From the NCBI RefSeq assembly GCF_030540775.2, contig NZ_CP141266.1, positions 4,079,001 to 4,143,000 on the forward strand: 64,000 nt of DNA, read 5' to 3'. Positions 7,516 to 15,712 of the stretch are shown in pieces; within the stretch, counting starts at the first letter, position 1; each line of letters opens with the position of its first letter. Source of the stretch: Flavivirga abyssicola (GTDB lineage: Bacteria; Bacteroidota; Bacteroidia; Flavobacteriales; Flavobacteriaceae). Both the position numbers and the translations under genes were made by a program. The notes under the pieces are model-generated. The model had not been told where the DNA came from and made no database searches. It saw only the letters and a program-made list of their open reading frames with translations.

Positions 7516-8142
7516 TTATTTGTGTCTTCCTTTTAATTCTTCCTCTATATCTTTTAGGGAGAATCCTTTAGCCTGCAACAGCATTAAATAGTGAAATAAT
7601 AAGTCTGCAGATTCATATAAAAAGAGCTCATCATTGTTGTCCATAGCTTCAATAACGGTCTCTACAGCCTCCTCTCCTACTTTTTGAGCGACTTTATTAA
7701 TGCCTTTATCAAATAGGCTTGCTACATACGATTTTTTGGTGTCTTTATTTGCAACACGTTCTGCTATAACGTCTTCTAAAGTAGAGAAAAAGCCGTAAGT
7801 TGATGTATTTTCGGTTTGCCAACAGGTATCTGTTCCTTTATGGCATGTAGGACCAACAGGATTTACTTGTATTAAAAGGGTGTCGTTGTCGCAATCATTT
7901 TTTATATCAACTAGATTTAAAAAGTTTCCACTTTCTTCACCTTTAGTCCATAAACGCTGTTTACTTCTACTAAAAAAAGTAACCTGTTTGGTTTCAATTG
8001 TTTTTTGATAGGCTTCTTCGTTCATATAACCCAACATTAATACATTTTTTGTTGTGGCATCTTGAATGATTGCTGGGACGAGAGCCCCCTCTAAATCCCC
8101 CCAAGGGGGAGAAATAATATTTATATCTTTTTTATTTATCAT
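7516..8142 (-). CDS. hisIE: Bifunctional phosphoribosyl-AMP cyclohydrolase / phosphoribosyl-ATP pyrophosphatase
   Basis: A 208-residue fusion catalysing steps 2 and 3 of histidine synthesis. The HisI domain covers about residues 20-115, with SRSKQRLWTKGEESGNFL and the metal-ligand region CDND...GPTCHKGTDTCW. The HisE domain follows from about residue 118, with VGEEAVETVIEA and the C-terminal all-alpha fold. Residues 11-20 (SPPWGDLEGA) are encoded by a GC-rich intergenic repeat that has entered the reading frame, leaving an unusual N-terminal extension. It is the last enzyme gene of the his operon, about 47 bases after hisF. Confidence 0.96.
   Translation of the reverse strand: MINKKDINIISPPWGDLEGALVPAIIQDATTKNVLMLGYMNEEAYQKTIETKQVTFFSRSKQRLWTKGEESGNFLNLVDIKNDCDNDTLLIQVNPVGPTCHKGTDTCWQTENTSTYGFFSTLEDVIAERVANKDTKKSYVASLFDKGINKVAQKVGEEAVETVIEAMDNNDELFLYESADLLFHYLMLLQAKGFSLKDIEEELKGRHK
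8083..8112. repeat. GC-rich repeat within the 5' end of hisIE
   Basis: A G/C-rich block centred on CCCCCCAAGGGGG, read on the minus strand as TCTCCCCCTTGGGGGGATTT and continuing to GCT. This sequence type is common between genes of many flavobacteria (general knowledge). Here it encodes residues 11-20 of HisIE in frame and is strikingly richer in G+C than its surroundings. Confidence 0.65.
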
Positions 8143-8189
8143 AACTTTAATTTTTTACTCGCAATAAATTCACCTTTGAGACAAGGGGA

Positions 8190-8945
8190 TTATAGTCGTA
8201 CTTCTATGTTATTTGCTTTTAAGTCCTTTTTTAATTCTGGAATTGGTATTTCACCAAAATGAAATACACTAGCTGCCAAGGCTGCGTCTGATTTTCCTTC
8301 TTTAAAAGTATCTATAAAATGCTGTATATTTCCTGCTCCTCCAGAGGCTATAATTGGAATATTTAATTCTTCAGATAATTTGGCTAAAGCTTTATTTGCA
8401 AATCCATTTTTAGTACCATCATGGTTCATCGATGTAAACAAAATTTCTCCCGCACCACGCTCTTCAACTTCTTTTGCCCATTCAAATAAATCAATTTCGG
8501 TAGGAATACTTCCGCCAGCTAAATGTACTTTCCATTGTCCTTCAATTTCTTTGGCATCTATAGCAACAACAACGCATTGGCTTCCAAATTTATCCGATAA
8601 TTCATTGACCAAATCCGGTCTTTTAACGGCTGATGAATTTATCGACACTTTATCTGCTCCACATTGTAACAGGGCATCAACATCTTCAACAGAAGATATG
8701 CCTCCTCCAACTGTAAAAGGGATATTTACTTGTTCTGCAACATGTAATACCATATCTAATGTGGTTGCACGATCTTCAAGTGTTGCCGAAATATCAAGAA
8801 ACACTAATTCATCTGCTCCAATGTCTGCATATTGTTTTGCCAGTTCAACAGGGTCTCCAGCATCACGTAAATCAACAAAATTGACTCCTTTCACCGTTCT
8901 CCCATCTTTAATATCTAAGCAGGGTATGATTCTTTTTGTTAGCAT
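8190..8945 (-). CDS. hisF: Imidazole glycerol phosphate synthase, cyclase subunit
   Basis: A 251-residue TIM-barrel enzyme that joins PRFAR and ammonia (from HisH) into IGP and AICAR. The catalytic aspartates are present at Asp11 ([10 protein letters not shown]) and Asp130 (VVVAIDAK), and the phosphate-binding strands FTVGGGISS (residues 77-85) and IIASGGAGN are intact. The frame is open nine codons further, but the ATG at 8945 gives the conserved start [11 protein letters not shown]. It lies between hisA and hisIE, with a palindrome in the gap towards hisA. Confidence 0.97.
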   Translation of the reverse strand: MLTKRIIPCLDIKDGRTVKGVNFVDLRDAGDPVELAKQYADIGADELVFLDISATLEDRATTLDMVLHVAEQVNIPFTVGGGISSVEDVDALLQCGADKVSINSSAVKRPDLVNELSDKFGSQCVVVAIDAKEIEGQWKVHLAGGSIPTEIDLFEWAKEVEERGAGEILFTSMNHDGTKNGFANKALAKLSEELNIPIIASGGAGNIQHFIDTFKEGKSDAALAASVFHFGEIPIPELKKDLKANNIEVRL

Positions 8946-8962
8946 GATTTTTTTTATTTTTA

Positions 8963-8982
8963 ATTTCCGCAAAAGCGGAAAT
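8963..8982. repeat. Short palindrome in the hisF-hisA gap
   Basis: ATTTCCGC (8963-8970), loop AAAA, GCGGAAAT (8975-8982). It is one of a set of short palindromes found in most gaps of the his operon. Confidence 0.7.
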
Positions 8983-9037
8983 CTTAATGTTTTACTTTCT
9001 ATAGTAGCCCCTTGTAAAAACAGGAATTACAAAATAA

Positions 9038-9772
9038 TTACACAAATTTTTCTAGTTCGAATAGGCTTATTCTGTTTTCGTATATGGCTTTGCCAATAAT
9101 AACCCCTTCACAACCAATTTCTTTTAAAATTGGTAATTCTTCAATAGATGATATCCCACCAGAAGCTATCAGCTTTATCGATTGATCGCTACTACTATTT
9201 GAGCATTCTGAAATGATTTGTTTATACAATTCTACGGATGGACCTTCAAGCATCCCATCTTTTGAAATATCTGTACAAATAACATATTTTATGCTTTTCT
9301 TTTGATATGATTTTATAAACGGAATGACATCTTCTTTACTTTGCTCCATCCACCCACTAATTGAGATTTTTCCATTGTCACTATCTGCACCTAGAATGAT
9401 TTTTTCGGCACCGTATTTATTAATCCAACCTTCAAAAGTTTCCGGGTCTTTTACAGCAATACTGCCTCCTGTGATCTGTTTTGCGCCAGAATTAAAAGCA
9501 ATATGCAAATCTTCGTTTGTTTTTAATCCGCCACCAAAATCAATTTTAAGATTCGTTTTTGACGCTATTTGCTCAAGTACTTTATAGTTTACAATATGTT
9601 TTGCCTTGGCACCATCCAAATCAACTAAGTGTAAATGTTGAATGCCAGAACCTTCAAACATTTTGGCAACTTCTAAAGGGTTTTCATTATATACTTTTTT
9701 AGTGTCGTAATCTCCTTTGGTTAATCGAACACATTTTCCGTCTATTATATCTATGGCTGGTATAATTCTCAT
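9038..9772 (-). CDS. hisA: ProFAR isomerase (HisA)
   Basis: A 244-residue TIM-barrel isomerase performing the Amadori rearrangement of ProFAR to PRFAR. Asp8 in [12 protein letters not shown] and Asp130 in [10 protein letters not shown] are the expected acid/base residues; FGGGLK near 79-84 and ASGGISS near the C-terminus bind phosphate. The length matches the family. It sits between hisH and hisF; both flanking gaps contain palindromes rather than coding sequence. Confidence 0.97.
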   Translation of the reverse strand: MRIIPAIDIIDGKCVRLTKGDYDTKKVYNENPLEVAKMFEGSGIQHLHLVDLDGAKAKHIVNYKVLEQIASKTNLKIDFGGGLKTNEDLHIAFNSGAKQITGGSIAVKDPETFEGWINKYGAEKIILGADSDNGKISISGWMEQSKEDVIPFIKSYQKKSIKYVICTDISKDGMLEGPSVELYKQIISECSNSSSDQSIKLIASGGISSIEELPILKEIGCEGVIIGKAIYENRISLFELEKFV

Positions 9773-9777
9773 AATAT

Positions 9778-9838
9778 TTCCTGAAAAGGCAGGAACTTTT
9801 TAATTAATACTTATTTTTTTACTTCGACTGTGCTCAGT
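9778..9838. repeat. Palindrome and TTCGACTG-type repeat in the hisA-hisH gap
   Basis: TTCCTG (9778-9783) and CAGGAA (9790-9795) form a small dyad. ACTTCGACTGTGCTCAG at 9821-9837 is the same repeat core seen three times at 5.1-5.45 kb. No gene is encoded here. Confidence 0.6.
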
Positions 9839-9888
9839 ATGGCATATAAAATATTTTTAACTACTTCTCTTATTTTATTGATCAAAAA

Positions 9889-10470
9889 TCATAAATCTAA
9901 AAAGTTTTGTAAAATTTTTGCTCCTGCTAAACTACTCTTTTCTGGGTGAAATTGCACACCATAAAAATTATTGTGTTGTAAAGCCGAGGCATAGTTAATG
10001 CCATAATCCGTTTTTGCAATAGTTTCATCGCAATGTTCGGCATAATAACTATGTACTAAATACATATATTCATTTTCTTTAATTCCAGAAAACAAATCGG
10101 ATTTTAAGTCTTTGATAACATTCCATCCCATTTGAGGAACTTTTACATCATTTGTAAAACGTTTTACTTTAGTTCTAAATATTCCAAGACCTTTAGTGTT
10201 TCCTTCTTCGGTCGATTCGCATAATAACTGCATGCCTAGACAAATGCCTAAAACGGGTTGCTTTAAAGTAGGGATGAGTTTGTTTAATCCACTGCTATGA
10301 AGCATGGCCATTGCCGAACTTGCCTCTCCAACACCAGGGAAAATAATTTTATCTGCTGCTAAAATTTCATCGGGATCATTTGATAAAATAGCCTCAATTC
10401 CTAAACGCTTAAAGGCAAATTGAATGCTTTTAATGTTTCCTGCTCCGTAATTAATAATTACAAGTTTCAA
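9889..10470 (-). CDS. hisH: Imidazole glycerol phosphate synthase, glutaminase subunit
   Basis: A 193-residue class I glutamine amidotransferase that supplies ammonia to HisF. The catalytic triad is complete: Cys77 in GICLGMQ, His175 and Glu177 in VQFHPEKS. The N-terminal INYGAGNIKS and the PGVGEASSAM segment are characteristic of HisH. It lies about 50 bases after hisB; the hisB-hisH gap is one of the few in the operon with no palindrome. Confidence 0.97.
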   Translation of the reverse strand: MKLVIINYGAGNIKSIQFAFKRLGIEAILSNDPDEILAADKIIFPGVGEASSAMAMLHSSGLNKLIPTLKQPVLGICLGMQLLCESTEEGNTKGLGIFRTKVKRFTNDVKVPQMGWNVIKDLKSDLFSGIKENEYMYLVHSYYAEHCDETIAKTDYGINYASALQHNNFYGVQFHPEKSSLAGAKILQNFLDL

Positions 10471-10521
10471 ATCTTTAATTTTGCTTTAATTAGTTCTTTT
10501 TGGGATTTAATTTTTTACGAT

Positions 10522-11655
10522 TTACAAAACACCTTTTGTGCTTGGTAAAATCATTTTCTCAACATCACGCTTTACTGCCATCTTTATAGCTTTTGCAAAG
10601 GCTTTAAAAATAGCCTCGATTTTATGGTGTTCGTTTTGTCCTTCGGCTTTAATGTTTAAATTACATTTAGCGCCATCTGTAAACGATTTAAAGAAATGGT
10701 AAAACATTTCTGTTGGCATTTTGCCAATCATTTCACGCTTAAAATCTGCTTCCCAAACAAGCCAGTTTCTTCCTCCAAAATCAATAGCCGCTTGTGCATA
10801 ACAATCGTCCATAGGTAAACAAAATCCATAGCGTTCTATGCCTAGCTTATTACCCAAAGCGGTATTAAATAACTCGCCTAGAGCAATGGCTGTATCTTCA
10901 ATCGTGTGATGTTCATCAACTTCCAAATCACCATCAACTTTTATGTTAAGGTCTAATTGTCCGTGACGCGCTATTTGGTCTAACATATGATCGAAAAAGG
11001 CAAGACCGGTATTAATATCACTTTTCCCCGTTCCATCCAAATTTACCTGAATGGCTATCTTGGTTTCATTAGTGTTTCTAATAATTTCTCCAGTACGAGC
11101 ACTCGTTTTTAAGAAGGTATAGATGGCTTCCCAATCATTGCTTTCTAATGCGATATATGGATCTAATTGCTCTCTTTTTACAGTGATTTCATCGGTTCCT
11201 AAATGAGTCTCGTCATTTATGAAAATGCCTTTAGCTCCTAAATTTTTTGCTAATTCTATGTCTGTAAGCCTATCGCCTATTACAAACGAGTTTTCCAGGT
11301 CATAATCATCAGAAAAATACTTTGTTAGTAGCCCTGTATTTGGTTTTCTTGTTGGTGCATTGTCTTTTGCAAAGGTTCTGTCTATAAACTGTTCTTTAAA
11401 AACAATGCCTTGATCTTCAAAACATTTAATAATGAAGTTATGAATAGGCCAAAAATCAGTTTCTGGAAACGCTTCTGTTCCTAATCCATCTTGATTTGTA
11501 ACCATGACGATTTCATAGTCTAATTCTTTAGCTATTTTACCTAAATATTGAAATACTTTAGGGTAGAATTCTAATTTATCTAATGAATCTATTTGTTCAT
11601 CAGCGGGTTCTCTGATAATGGTGCCATCACGATCTATAAATAATACTTTTTTCAT
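10522..11655 (-). CDS. hisB: Bifunctional histidinol-phosphatase / imidazoleglycerol-phosphate dehydratase
   Basis: A 377-residue fusion catalysing the dehydration of IGP and the dephosphorylation of histidinol phosphate. The N-terminal HAD phosphatase has the nucleophile motif FIDRDGTI (Asp8, Asp10) and the [18 protein letters not shown] region; the C-terminal dehydratase begins near residue 185 and has the manganese-binding [12 protein letters not shown] and [14 protein letters not shown] motifs. The fusion spares the operon a separate phosphatase gene. A GIY-YIG gene separates it from hisC, which is not usual for the operon. Confidence 0.97.
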   Translation of the reverse strand: MKKVLFIDRDGTIIREPADEQIDSLDKLEFYPKVFQYLGKIAKELDYEIVMVTNQDGLGTEAFPETDFWPIHNFIIKCFEDQGIVFKEQFIDRTFAKDNAPTRKPNTGLLTKYFSDDYDLENSFVIGDRLTDIELAKNLGAKGIFINDETHLGTDEITVKREQLDPYIALESNDWEAIYTFLKTSARTGEIIRNTNETKIAIQVNLDGTGKSDINTGLAFFDHMLDQIARHGQLDLNIKVDGDLEVDEHHTIEDTAIALGELFNTALGNKLGIERYGFCLPMDDCYAQAAIDFGGRNWLVWEADFKREMIGKMPTEMFYHFFKSFTDGAKCNLNIKAEGQNEHHKIEAIFKAFAKAIKMAVKRDVEKMILPSTKGVL

Positions 11656-11664
11656 CTTTTTGTC

Positions 11665-11684
11665 ATTCCTGCGTAGGCAGGAAT
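11665..11684. repeat. Short palindrome between hisB and the GIY-YIG gene
   Basis: ATTCCTGC (11665-11672), loop GTAG, GCAGGAAT (11677-11684), directly before the hisB start and after the GIY-YIG stop on the minus strand. Confidence 0.75.
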
Positions 11685-11688
11685 CTTT

Positions 11689-11973
11689 TTAATTTAAACT
11701 TAATGTTTCTAATTCTGGATTAGAATTTTTAATAAGATTCCATTTCCATTCTTTATGCCAATTTTTTAATTGTTTTTCTCTCAATTTAGCTTCTTTAGTA
11801 TTTTCAAATTTTTCATAATATATTAAATATGAAACACTATATTTTTTTGTAAATACAGCACCTTTTCCTTTTTGATGCTCGCTAATTCTTCTATTTAAAT
11901 CATTTGTATAACCGATATATAATACGGTTCTATTTTTATTAGTAAGAATGTAACAATAATGTATTTGTTTCAA
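11689..11973 (-). CDS. GIY-YIG nuclease domain protein inside the his operon
   Basis: A 94-residue protein made almost entirely of one GIY-YIG domain of the small UPF0213/UvrC-like type. Tyr7 and the CYILTNKNRTVLYIGYTNDL region hold the YIL...YIG elements, Arg28/29 follow, and Glu33/His34 plus YEKFENTKEAKLREKQLKNW near the end match the family. Family members cut or bind DNA, but the role of these short stand-alone proteins is poorly known. It lies on the same strand between hisC and hisB, flanked on both sides by short palindromes, so insertion into a pre-existing operon is likely. Nothing links it to histidine synthesis. Confidence 0.88.
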   Translation of the reverse strand: MKQIHYCYILTNKNRTVLYIGYTNDLNRRISEHQKGKGAVFTKKYSVSYLIYYEKFENTKEAKLREKQLKNWHKEWKWNLIKNSNPELETLSLN

Positions 11974-12001
11974 ATTAGTCTTCCATATTTAATTTAAAAG
12001 C

Positions 12002-12020
12002 TCCTGAAACAAGTTCAGGA
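12002..12020. repeat. Palindrome overlapping the 3' end of hisC
   Basis: TCCTGAA (12002-12008) and TTCAGGA (12014-12020) around ACAAG. The same core CTGAAACAAGTTCAG recurs in the hisC-hisD gap. It covers the hisC stop codon at 12015. Confidence 0.65.
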
Positions 12021-13073
12021 TTTCGATATTAATAAAAGTGTTTTTATCAATATCTCATTCTCCTCTTTAGTCCCTACAGTCAATCTTAAACAATTCTCGC
12101 ATCCTGGTTGCGTGGTTCTGTTTCTTATAACAATCCCTTTGTCTATTAACTGATCATAACGTTTTACCGCATCATCAACTTTTACTAAAACAAAGTTGGC
12201 ATCAGATGGGTAAATTTTTGAAATATAGCTGACAGATTCTAATGCTGATATTAACAGTGTACGTTCTTCTAAAATACTATTGATTTGATTTACTGCTAAA
12301 TCTTTGATGCTTAATTGCTGAATGGCTTTTTGCTGTGTTAGCTCATTAACATTATATGGCGGCTTTATTCTATTTAAAATAGAAATAATCTCTGTTGACG
12401 CATAGCAGATTCCCAACCTAATTCCTGCCATTCCGTAAGCTTTGGACAGTGTTTGAGTGACTACCAAGTTTGGAAATTCCTCTAAACAATCTATCCAGCT
12501 ATTTTCTTTAGAAAAATCGATATAAGCTTCATCAATGACAACTAAACCTTCAAATTTATTTAGTAATTCTTCTATTGATTGGCTTGAAAAGCTATTACCC
12601 GTAGGGTTATTGGGTGAACACAAGAAAAGAATTTTACTGCTTTCATTCACTGCATTTAATATGGTTTCAACTTGTGGTTGAAAACTGTTTGATAGCTGTA
12701 CTTCTTTAATGCCAACTGCATTAATATTTGCTAATACGCTATACATGCCATATGTTGGTGGTAATATGATAATATTATCTTTGTTTGGCTCGCAAAATGC
12801 CCTAAAAATGAGATCTAGGACTTCATCGCTTCCATTTCCTAAAAGGATGTTTTTAGAGTTAATATTTTTTATTTCAGAAAGCATCGTCTTCAAGTCTCCT
12901 TGTTGTGGGTCTGGATAACGGTTTACACCGTTGTTGAAGGGATTTTCATTAGCATCCAAAAACACCATAGCATCACTATTACCTTGAAATTCATCCCTCG
13001 CAGACGAATACGGTTTTAGAGCCTTAACGGTAGCACGTGTTAACTTGTCTATATTGAAATTTGTTGTTTTCAT
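12015..13073 (-). CDS. hisC: Histidinol-phosphate aminotransferase
   Basis: A 352-residue fold-type I PLP enzyme converting imidazole-acetol phosphate to histidinol phosphate with glutamate as donor. The Schiff-base lysine is Lys211 in TLSKAYGMAGIRLG; DANENPFN (residues 40-47), GNGSDEVLD (79-87), CSPNNPTGN (152-160) and DEAYIDF (181-187) are all conserved. It follows hisD and precedes the GIY-YIG gene. The coding end overlaps a short palindrome, so the last few residues may have been altered by repeat insertion. Confidence 0.97.
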   Translation of the reverse strand: MKTTNFNIDKLTRATVKALKPYSSARDEFQGNSDAMVFLDANENPFNNGVNRYPDPQQGDLKTMLSEIKNINSKNILLGNGSDEVLDLIFRAFCEPNKDNIIILPPTYGMYSVLANINAVGIKEVQLSNSFQPQVETILNAVNESSKILFLCSPNNPTGNSFSSQSIEELLNKFEGLVVIDEAYIDFSKENSWIDCLEEFPNLVVTQTLSKAYGMAGIRLGICYASTEIISILNRIKPPYNVNELTQQKAIQQLSIKDLAVNQINSILEERTLLISALESVSYISKIYPSDANFVLVKVDDAVKRYDQLIDKGIVIRNRTTQPGCENCLRLTVGTKEENEILIKTLLLISKS

Positions 13074-13101
13074 AATTGTTTTATGAACTTAGTTCATTAG
13101 G

Positions 13102-13142
13102 TTCCTGCTTTACTGAAACAAGTTCAGCACATGTCGCAGGAA
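13102..13142. repeat. Nested palindrome in the hisC-hisD gap
   Basis: An outer dyad TTCCTGC (13102-13108) / GCAGGAA (13136-13142) encloses an inner dyad CTGAA (13113-13117) / TTCAG (13123-13127). The inner part matches the repeat at the hisC end, which suggests one repeat unit inserted into another. Confidence 0.7.
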
Positions 13143-13150
13143 TGACAAAA

Positions 13151-14434
13151 TTATTTTAAATCCTTTAATCTAATTGAAACAGCGTTTTTATGCGCTTGCA
13201 AACCTTCTGCTTCTGCCATTAACTCTATGGTTTCGCCAATGTTTAACAAACCGTCTTTCGAGATCTTTTGAAAGGTCATACTCTTTAAAAAACTATCTAG
13301 ATTTACCCCAGAATAAGCTTTAGAGAATCCATTTGTTGGCAGCGTATGATTTGTTCCAGAAGCGTAGTCGCCTGCACTTTCTGGTGTGTAATCACCTATA
13401 AAAACAGAGCCTGCATTTGCTATCCCATTTACATAAAAATCCTCATTTTTTGTGCAGATAATAAAATGCTCTGGTCCATATTCGTTAATTAAATCAAGAG
13501 CCAATTCATTGTTTTCTACATAGATTAGTTTAGAATTCGCAATGGCTTTTTCTGCGATGGCTTGTCTTGGTAACTCTTTAATTTGCTTTTCAATGTCATC
13601 TGAAACGGCACTAATTAAACTTTTAGAAGTAGACACTAGAATGACCTGGCTATCTGCACCGTGTTCTGCTTGACTTAATAAATCTGAAGCAATGTATGGT
13701 GCATTGGCACTATGGTCTGCAACTACTAATAATTCACTTGGTCCTGCGGGCATATCTATAGCTACTCCAAATTTTGTAGCGAGTTGTTTTGCAACAGTAA
13801 CAAATTGATTCCCTGGTCCAAAAATTTTATAAACTTTTGGAATCGTTTCGGTTCCAAATGTTAATCCTGCAATAGCTTGTATACCTCCTACTTTAATGAT
13901 TTTTGTAACGCCACAAAGCTGCGCAGCAAAAAGAATTTCTGGAGCTAATTTGCCTTCTTTATTTGGAGGAGAACATAACACAATTTCTTTACAACCTGCA
14001 ATTTGAGCAGGAACGGCTAGCATTAAAACAGTTGAAAACAGAGGTGCTGTACCTCCGGGGATATATAAACCTACCTTTTCAATGGGACGTTTTTCCTGCC
14101 AGCATTGTACACCGTTGGTCGTTTCAATGTCTATTTTAGAAGTCTTTTGAGCTACATGAAATACTTCAATGTTTTTCTTAGCCTTTTGAATGGCGTTTTG
14201 AAGCTTTTCAGGTACATTTTTAATAGCGTCTTCAATCTCTTCTTCGGTAACTATATTTGATTGTAAATCAACGCCGTCAAAGCGTGTTGTATATTTCTTT
14301 ATAGCTGTATCACCATTTTTAATAACATTGTTAAAAACTTCACTTACAGTACCTTCAATATCATCGACAGTTTGTGTTGGTCGTTTTAAAATTTGTGACC
14401 AATTTTCTTTATTAGGATTATCTATGATTTGCAT
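13151..14434 (-). CDS. hisD: Histidinol dehydrogenase
   Basis: A 427-residue zinc- and NAD-dependent enzyme that performs the last two oxidations, from histidinol to histidine. Family hallmarks are IPGGTAPLFSTVLMLAVPA near 128-146, KIFGPGNQFVTVAKQL, IDMPAGPSELLV, the metal and substrate region LLSQAEHGADSQ, and EYGPEHF further on. The length is normal. It lies between hisG and hisC with about 60-75 bases on each side, both gaps containing palindromes. Confidence 0.97.
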   Translation of the reverse strand: MQIIDNPNKENWSQILKRPTQTVDDIEGTVSEVFNNVIKNGDTAIKKYTTRFDGVDLQSNIVTEEEIEDAIKNVPEKLQNAIQKAKKNIEVFHVAQKTSKIDIETTNGVQCWQEKRPIEKVGLYIPGGTAPLFSTVLMLAVPAQIAGCKEIVLCSPPNKEGKLAPEILFAAQLCGVTKIIKVGGIQAIAGLTFGTETIPKVYKIFGPGNQFVTVAKQLATKFGVAIDMPAGPSELLVVADHSANAPYIASDLLSQAEHGADSQVILVSTSKSLISAVSDDIEKQIKELPRQAIAEKAIANSKLIYVENNELALDLINEYGPEHFIICTKNEDFYVNGIANAGSVFIGDYTPESAGDYASGTNHTLPTNGFSKAYSGVNLDSFLKSMTFQKISKDGLLNIGETIELMAEAEGLQAHKNAVSIRLKDLK

Positions 14435-14462
14435 AATTTATCTTTTTCTTGGCATCAATGAA

Positions 14463-14482
14463 ATTTCCGCCTTTACGGAAAT
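14463..14482. repeat. Short palindrome in the hisD-hisG gap
   Basis: ATTTCCG (14463-14469) and CGGAAAT (14476-14482). It closely resembles the palindrome in the hisF-hisA gap. Confidence 0.7.
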
Positions 14483-14493
14483 GACTAAAATGT

Positions 14494-15351
14494 CTAAATG
14501 ACCATTTTTTCAATAGGACAAACTAAAATACCTTCAGCACCGTTATTCTTTAATTCATCAATAACTTCCCAAAATTCATTTTTATCTATAACGGAGTGTA
14601 CAGAACTCCAACCTTCTTGTGCTAATGGTAAAACTGTTGGACTCTTCATGCCAGGAAGTACATTAATGATATTCTGAATTTTCTCATTCGGTGCATTCAA
14701 TAAAATATATTTAGACTGGCGCCCTTTTAATACGGATTGAATTCTAAACTGAATCTTATCAAGAATGGCCTGTTTTTCGTCGTTAAGACGTGGAGAAACA
14801 GCTAATACTGCTTCCGATTTTAAGATCATTTCCACCTCTTTTAAGTTATTCTTAAATAAAGTACTACCACTAGAAACGATATCACATATAGCATCGGCTA
14901 GTCCAATATTTGGGGCAATTTCTACCGACCCATTGATAATGTGAAGATTCGCAGAAATGTTATTCTTTTCTAAATAGCTTTTAACAGTATTTGGATATGA
15001 TGTTGCAATACGCTTTCCTTCTAAATCTTGTATCCCTTTATAATCTACAGACTTTGGTACAGCAATACAAACTCTGCAAGTAGAGAACCCTAATTTTTCA
15101 GCAACTCGAATACCATTACCTTTTTCTATTAGAACATTTTCACCAATAATAGCCGCATCTACTACCCCATCCTTTAGATATTGTGGAATATCTCCGTTTC
15201 TTAAGTAAAATACTTCTACAGGAAAGTTTCTGGCTGATGCTTTTAATTGATCTTTTCCATTATCGATAGAAATACCAATATCTTTTAAAATTCTCATCGA
15301 GTCTTCGTTTAAACGACCCGATTTTTGTACTGCAATTCTTAATTTACTCAT
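14494..15351 (-). CDS. hisG: ATP phosphoribosyltransferase, long form
   Basis: A 285-residue enzyme catalysing the first committed step, condensation of ATP and PRPP. The length and the C-terminal ACT-like domain (from about residue 210, ending GAEGILVCPIEKMVI) mark the long, histidine-inhibited form that does not need HisZ. The PRPP-binding segment is DAICDIVSSGSTLFKNNL around 155-172. It is the first structural gene of the operon and lies about 150 bases after the leader peptide, so expression is probably governed both by feedback inhibition and by attenuation. Confidence 0.97.
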   Translation of the reverse strand: MSKLRIAVQKSGRLNEDSMRILKDIGISIDNGKDQLKASARNFPVEVFYLRNGDIPQYLKDGVVDAAIIGENVLIEKGNGIRVAEKLGFSTCRVCIAVPKSVDYKGIQDLEGKRIATSYPNTVKSYLEKNNISANLHIINGSVEIAPNIGLADAICDIVSSGSTLFKNNLKEVEMILKSEAVLAVSPRLNDEKQAILDKIQFRIQSVLKGRQSKYILLNAPNEKIQNIINVLPGMKSPTVLPLAQEGWSSVHSVIDKNEFWEVIDELKNNGAEGILVCPIEKMVI

Positions 15352-15410
15352 TGTTCTGCTTATACTAAATTTCTAATTCTTTTATAAGATCCCCACCTCC
15401 GTGAGGACTA

Positions 15411-15437
15411 TTTCTAATTGTTTAAAACAATTAGAAA
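15411..15437. other. Second leader hairpin before hisG
   Basis: TTTCTAATTGTTT (15411-15423) is perfectly complementary to 15425-15437. It directly follows the attenuator hairpin on the minus strand. It could be a further folding element of the his leader, but it is AT-rich and its role is inferred only from position. Confidence 0.45.
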
Positions 15438-15440
15438 TGA

Positions 15441-15471
15441 AAAACCCGTTTGATTGTCTCAAACGGGTTTT
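15441..15471 (-). terminator. his operon attenuator (intrinsic terminator)
   Basis: Perfect 13-base stem, AAAACCCGTTTGA (15441-15453) and TCAAACGGGTTTT (15459-15471), loop TTGTC. On the minus strand the stem ends in a run of five U. It lies about 30 bases after the stop of the histidine-rich leader peptide and before hisG, the expected position of an attenuator. Confidence 0.85.
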
Positions 15472-15501
15472 AAAAATATGTTGATTTTATTCAATACATT
15501 T

Positions 15502-15558
15502 TCAGTTCGCTTGAGAGCAAATATGAAAATGGTGATGATGTAATTGAATAAAAGCCAT
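15502..15558 (-). CDS. hisL: his operon leader peptide
   Basis: An 18-codon frame, ATG at 15558 and TGA at 15502-15504, encoding MAFIQLHHHHFHICSQAN. It has five histidines within six residues (HHHHFH), starts about ten bases after the predicted transcription start, and is followed by a terminator hairpin. Stalling at the histidine codons when charged tRNA-His is scarce would prevent the terminator from forming. CATTTTCA at 15498-15505 and TGAAAATG at 15523-15530 are complementary, as are TTATTCAAT (15488-15496) and ATTGAATAA (15543-15551), giving candidate competing stems. The peptide is directly visible; the mechanism is inferred from the well-known enteric his leader. Confidence 0.85.
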   Translation of the reverse strand: MAFIQLHHHHFHICSQAN

Positions 15559-15574
15559 GTCTTTTTTATTTATG

Positions 15575-15607
15575 CAAATATCTGTAATTTATATTTACAT
15601 TTCCAAA
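15575..15607 (-). promoter_or_regulatory. his operon promoter
   Basis: On the minus strand GATATTTG (15582-15575) is one base from TAnnTTTG, and a TTTG at 15607-15604 lies about 21 bases upstream, the usual spacing for a Bacteroidota -33/-7 pair. Transcription would start close to 15568. Confidence 0.5.
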
Positions 15608-15712
15608 TTATAATAAAAAATTTTAGTTCAATTATATATTATATGTTTTTGGTTTAAAAAATCAATAATATTTTAAAATAATAGCTAAAATGTTGAATTA
15701 TTTAATTTTGGT

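Noticed and set aside
8380-9099. 239-codon open frame opposite hisF
   Set aside because: A mirror of the hisF codon pattern; serine-rich, no domain, and crosses the hisF-hisA palindrome.
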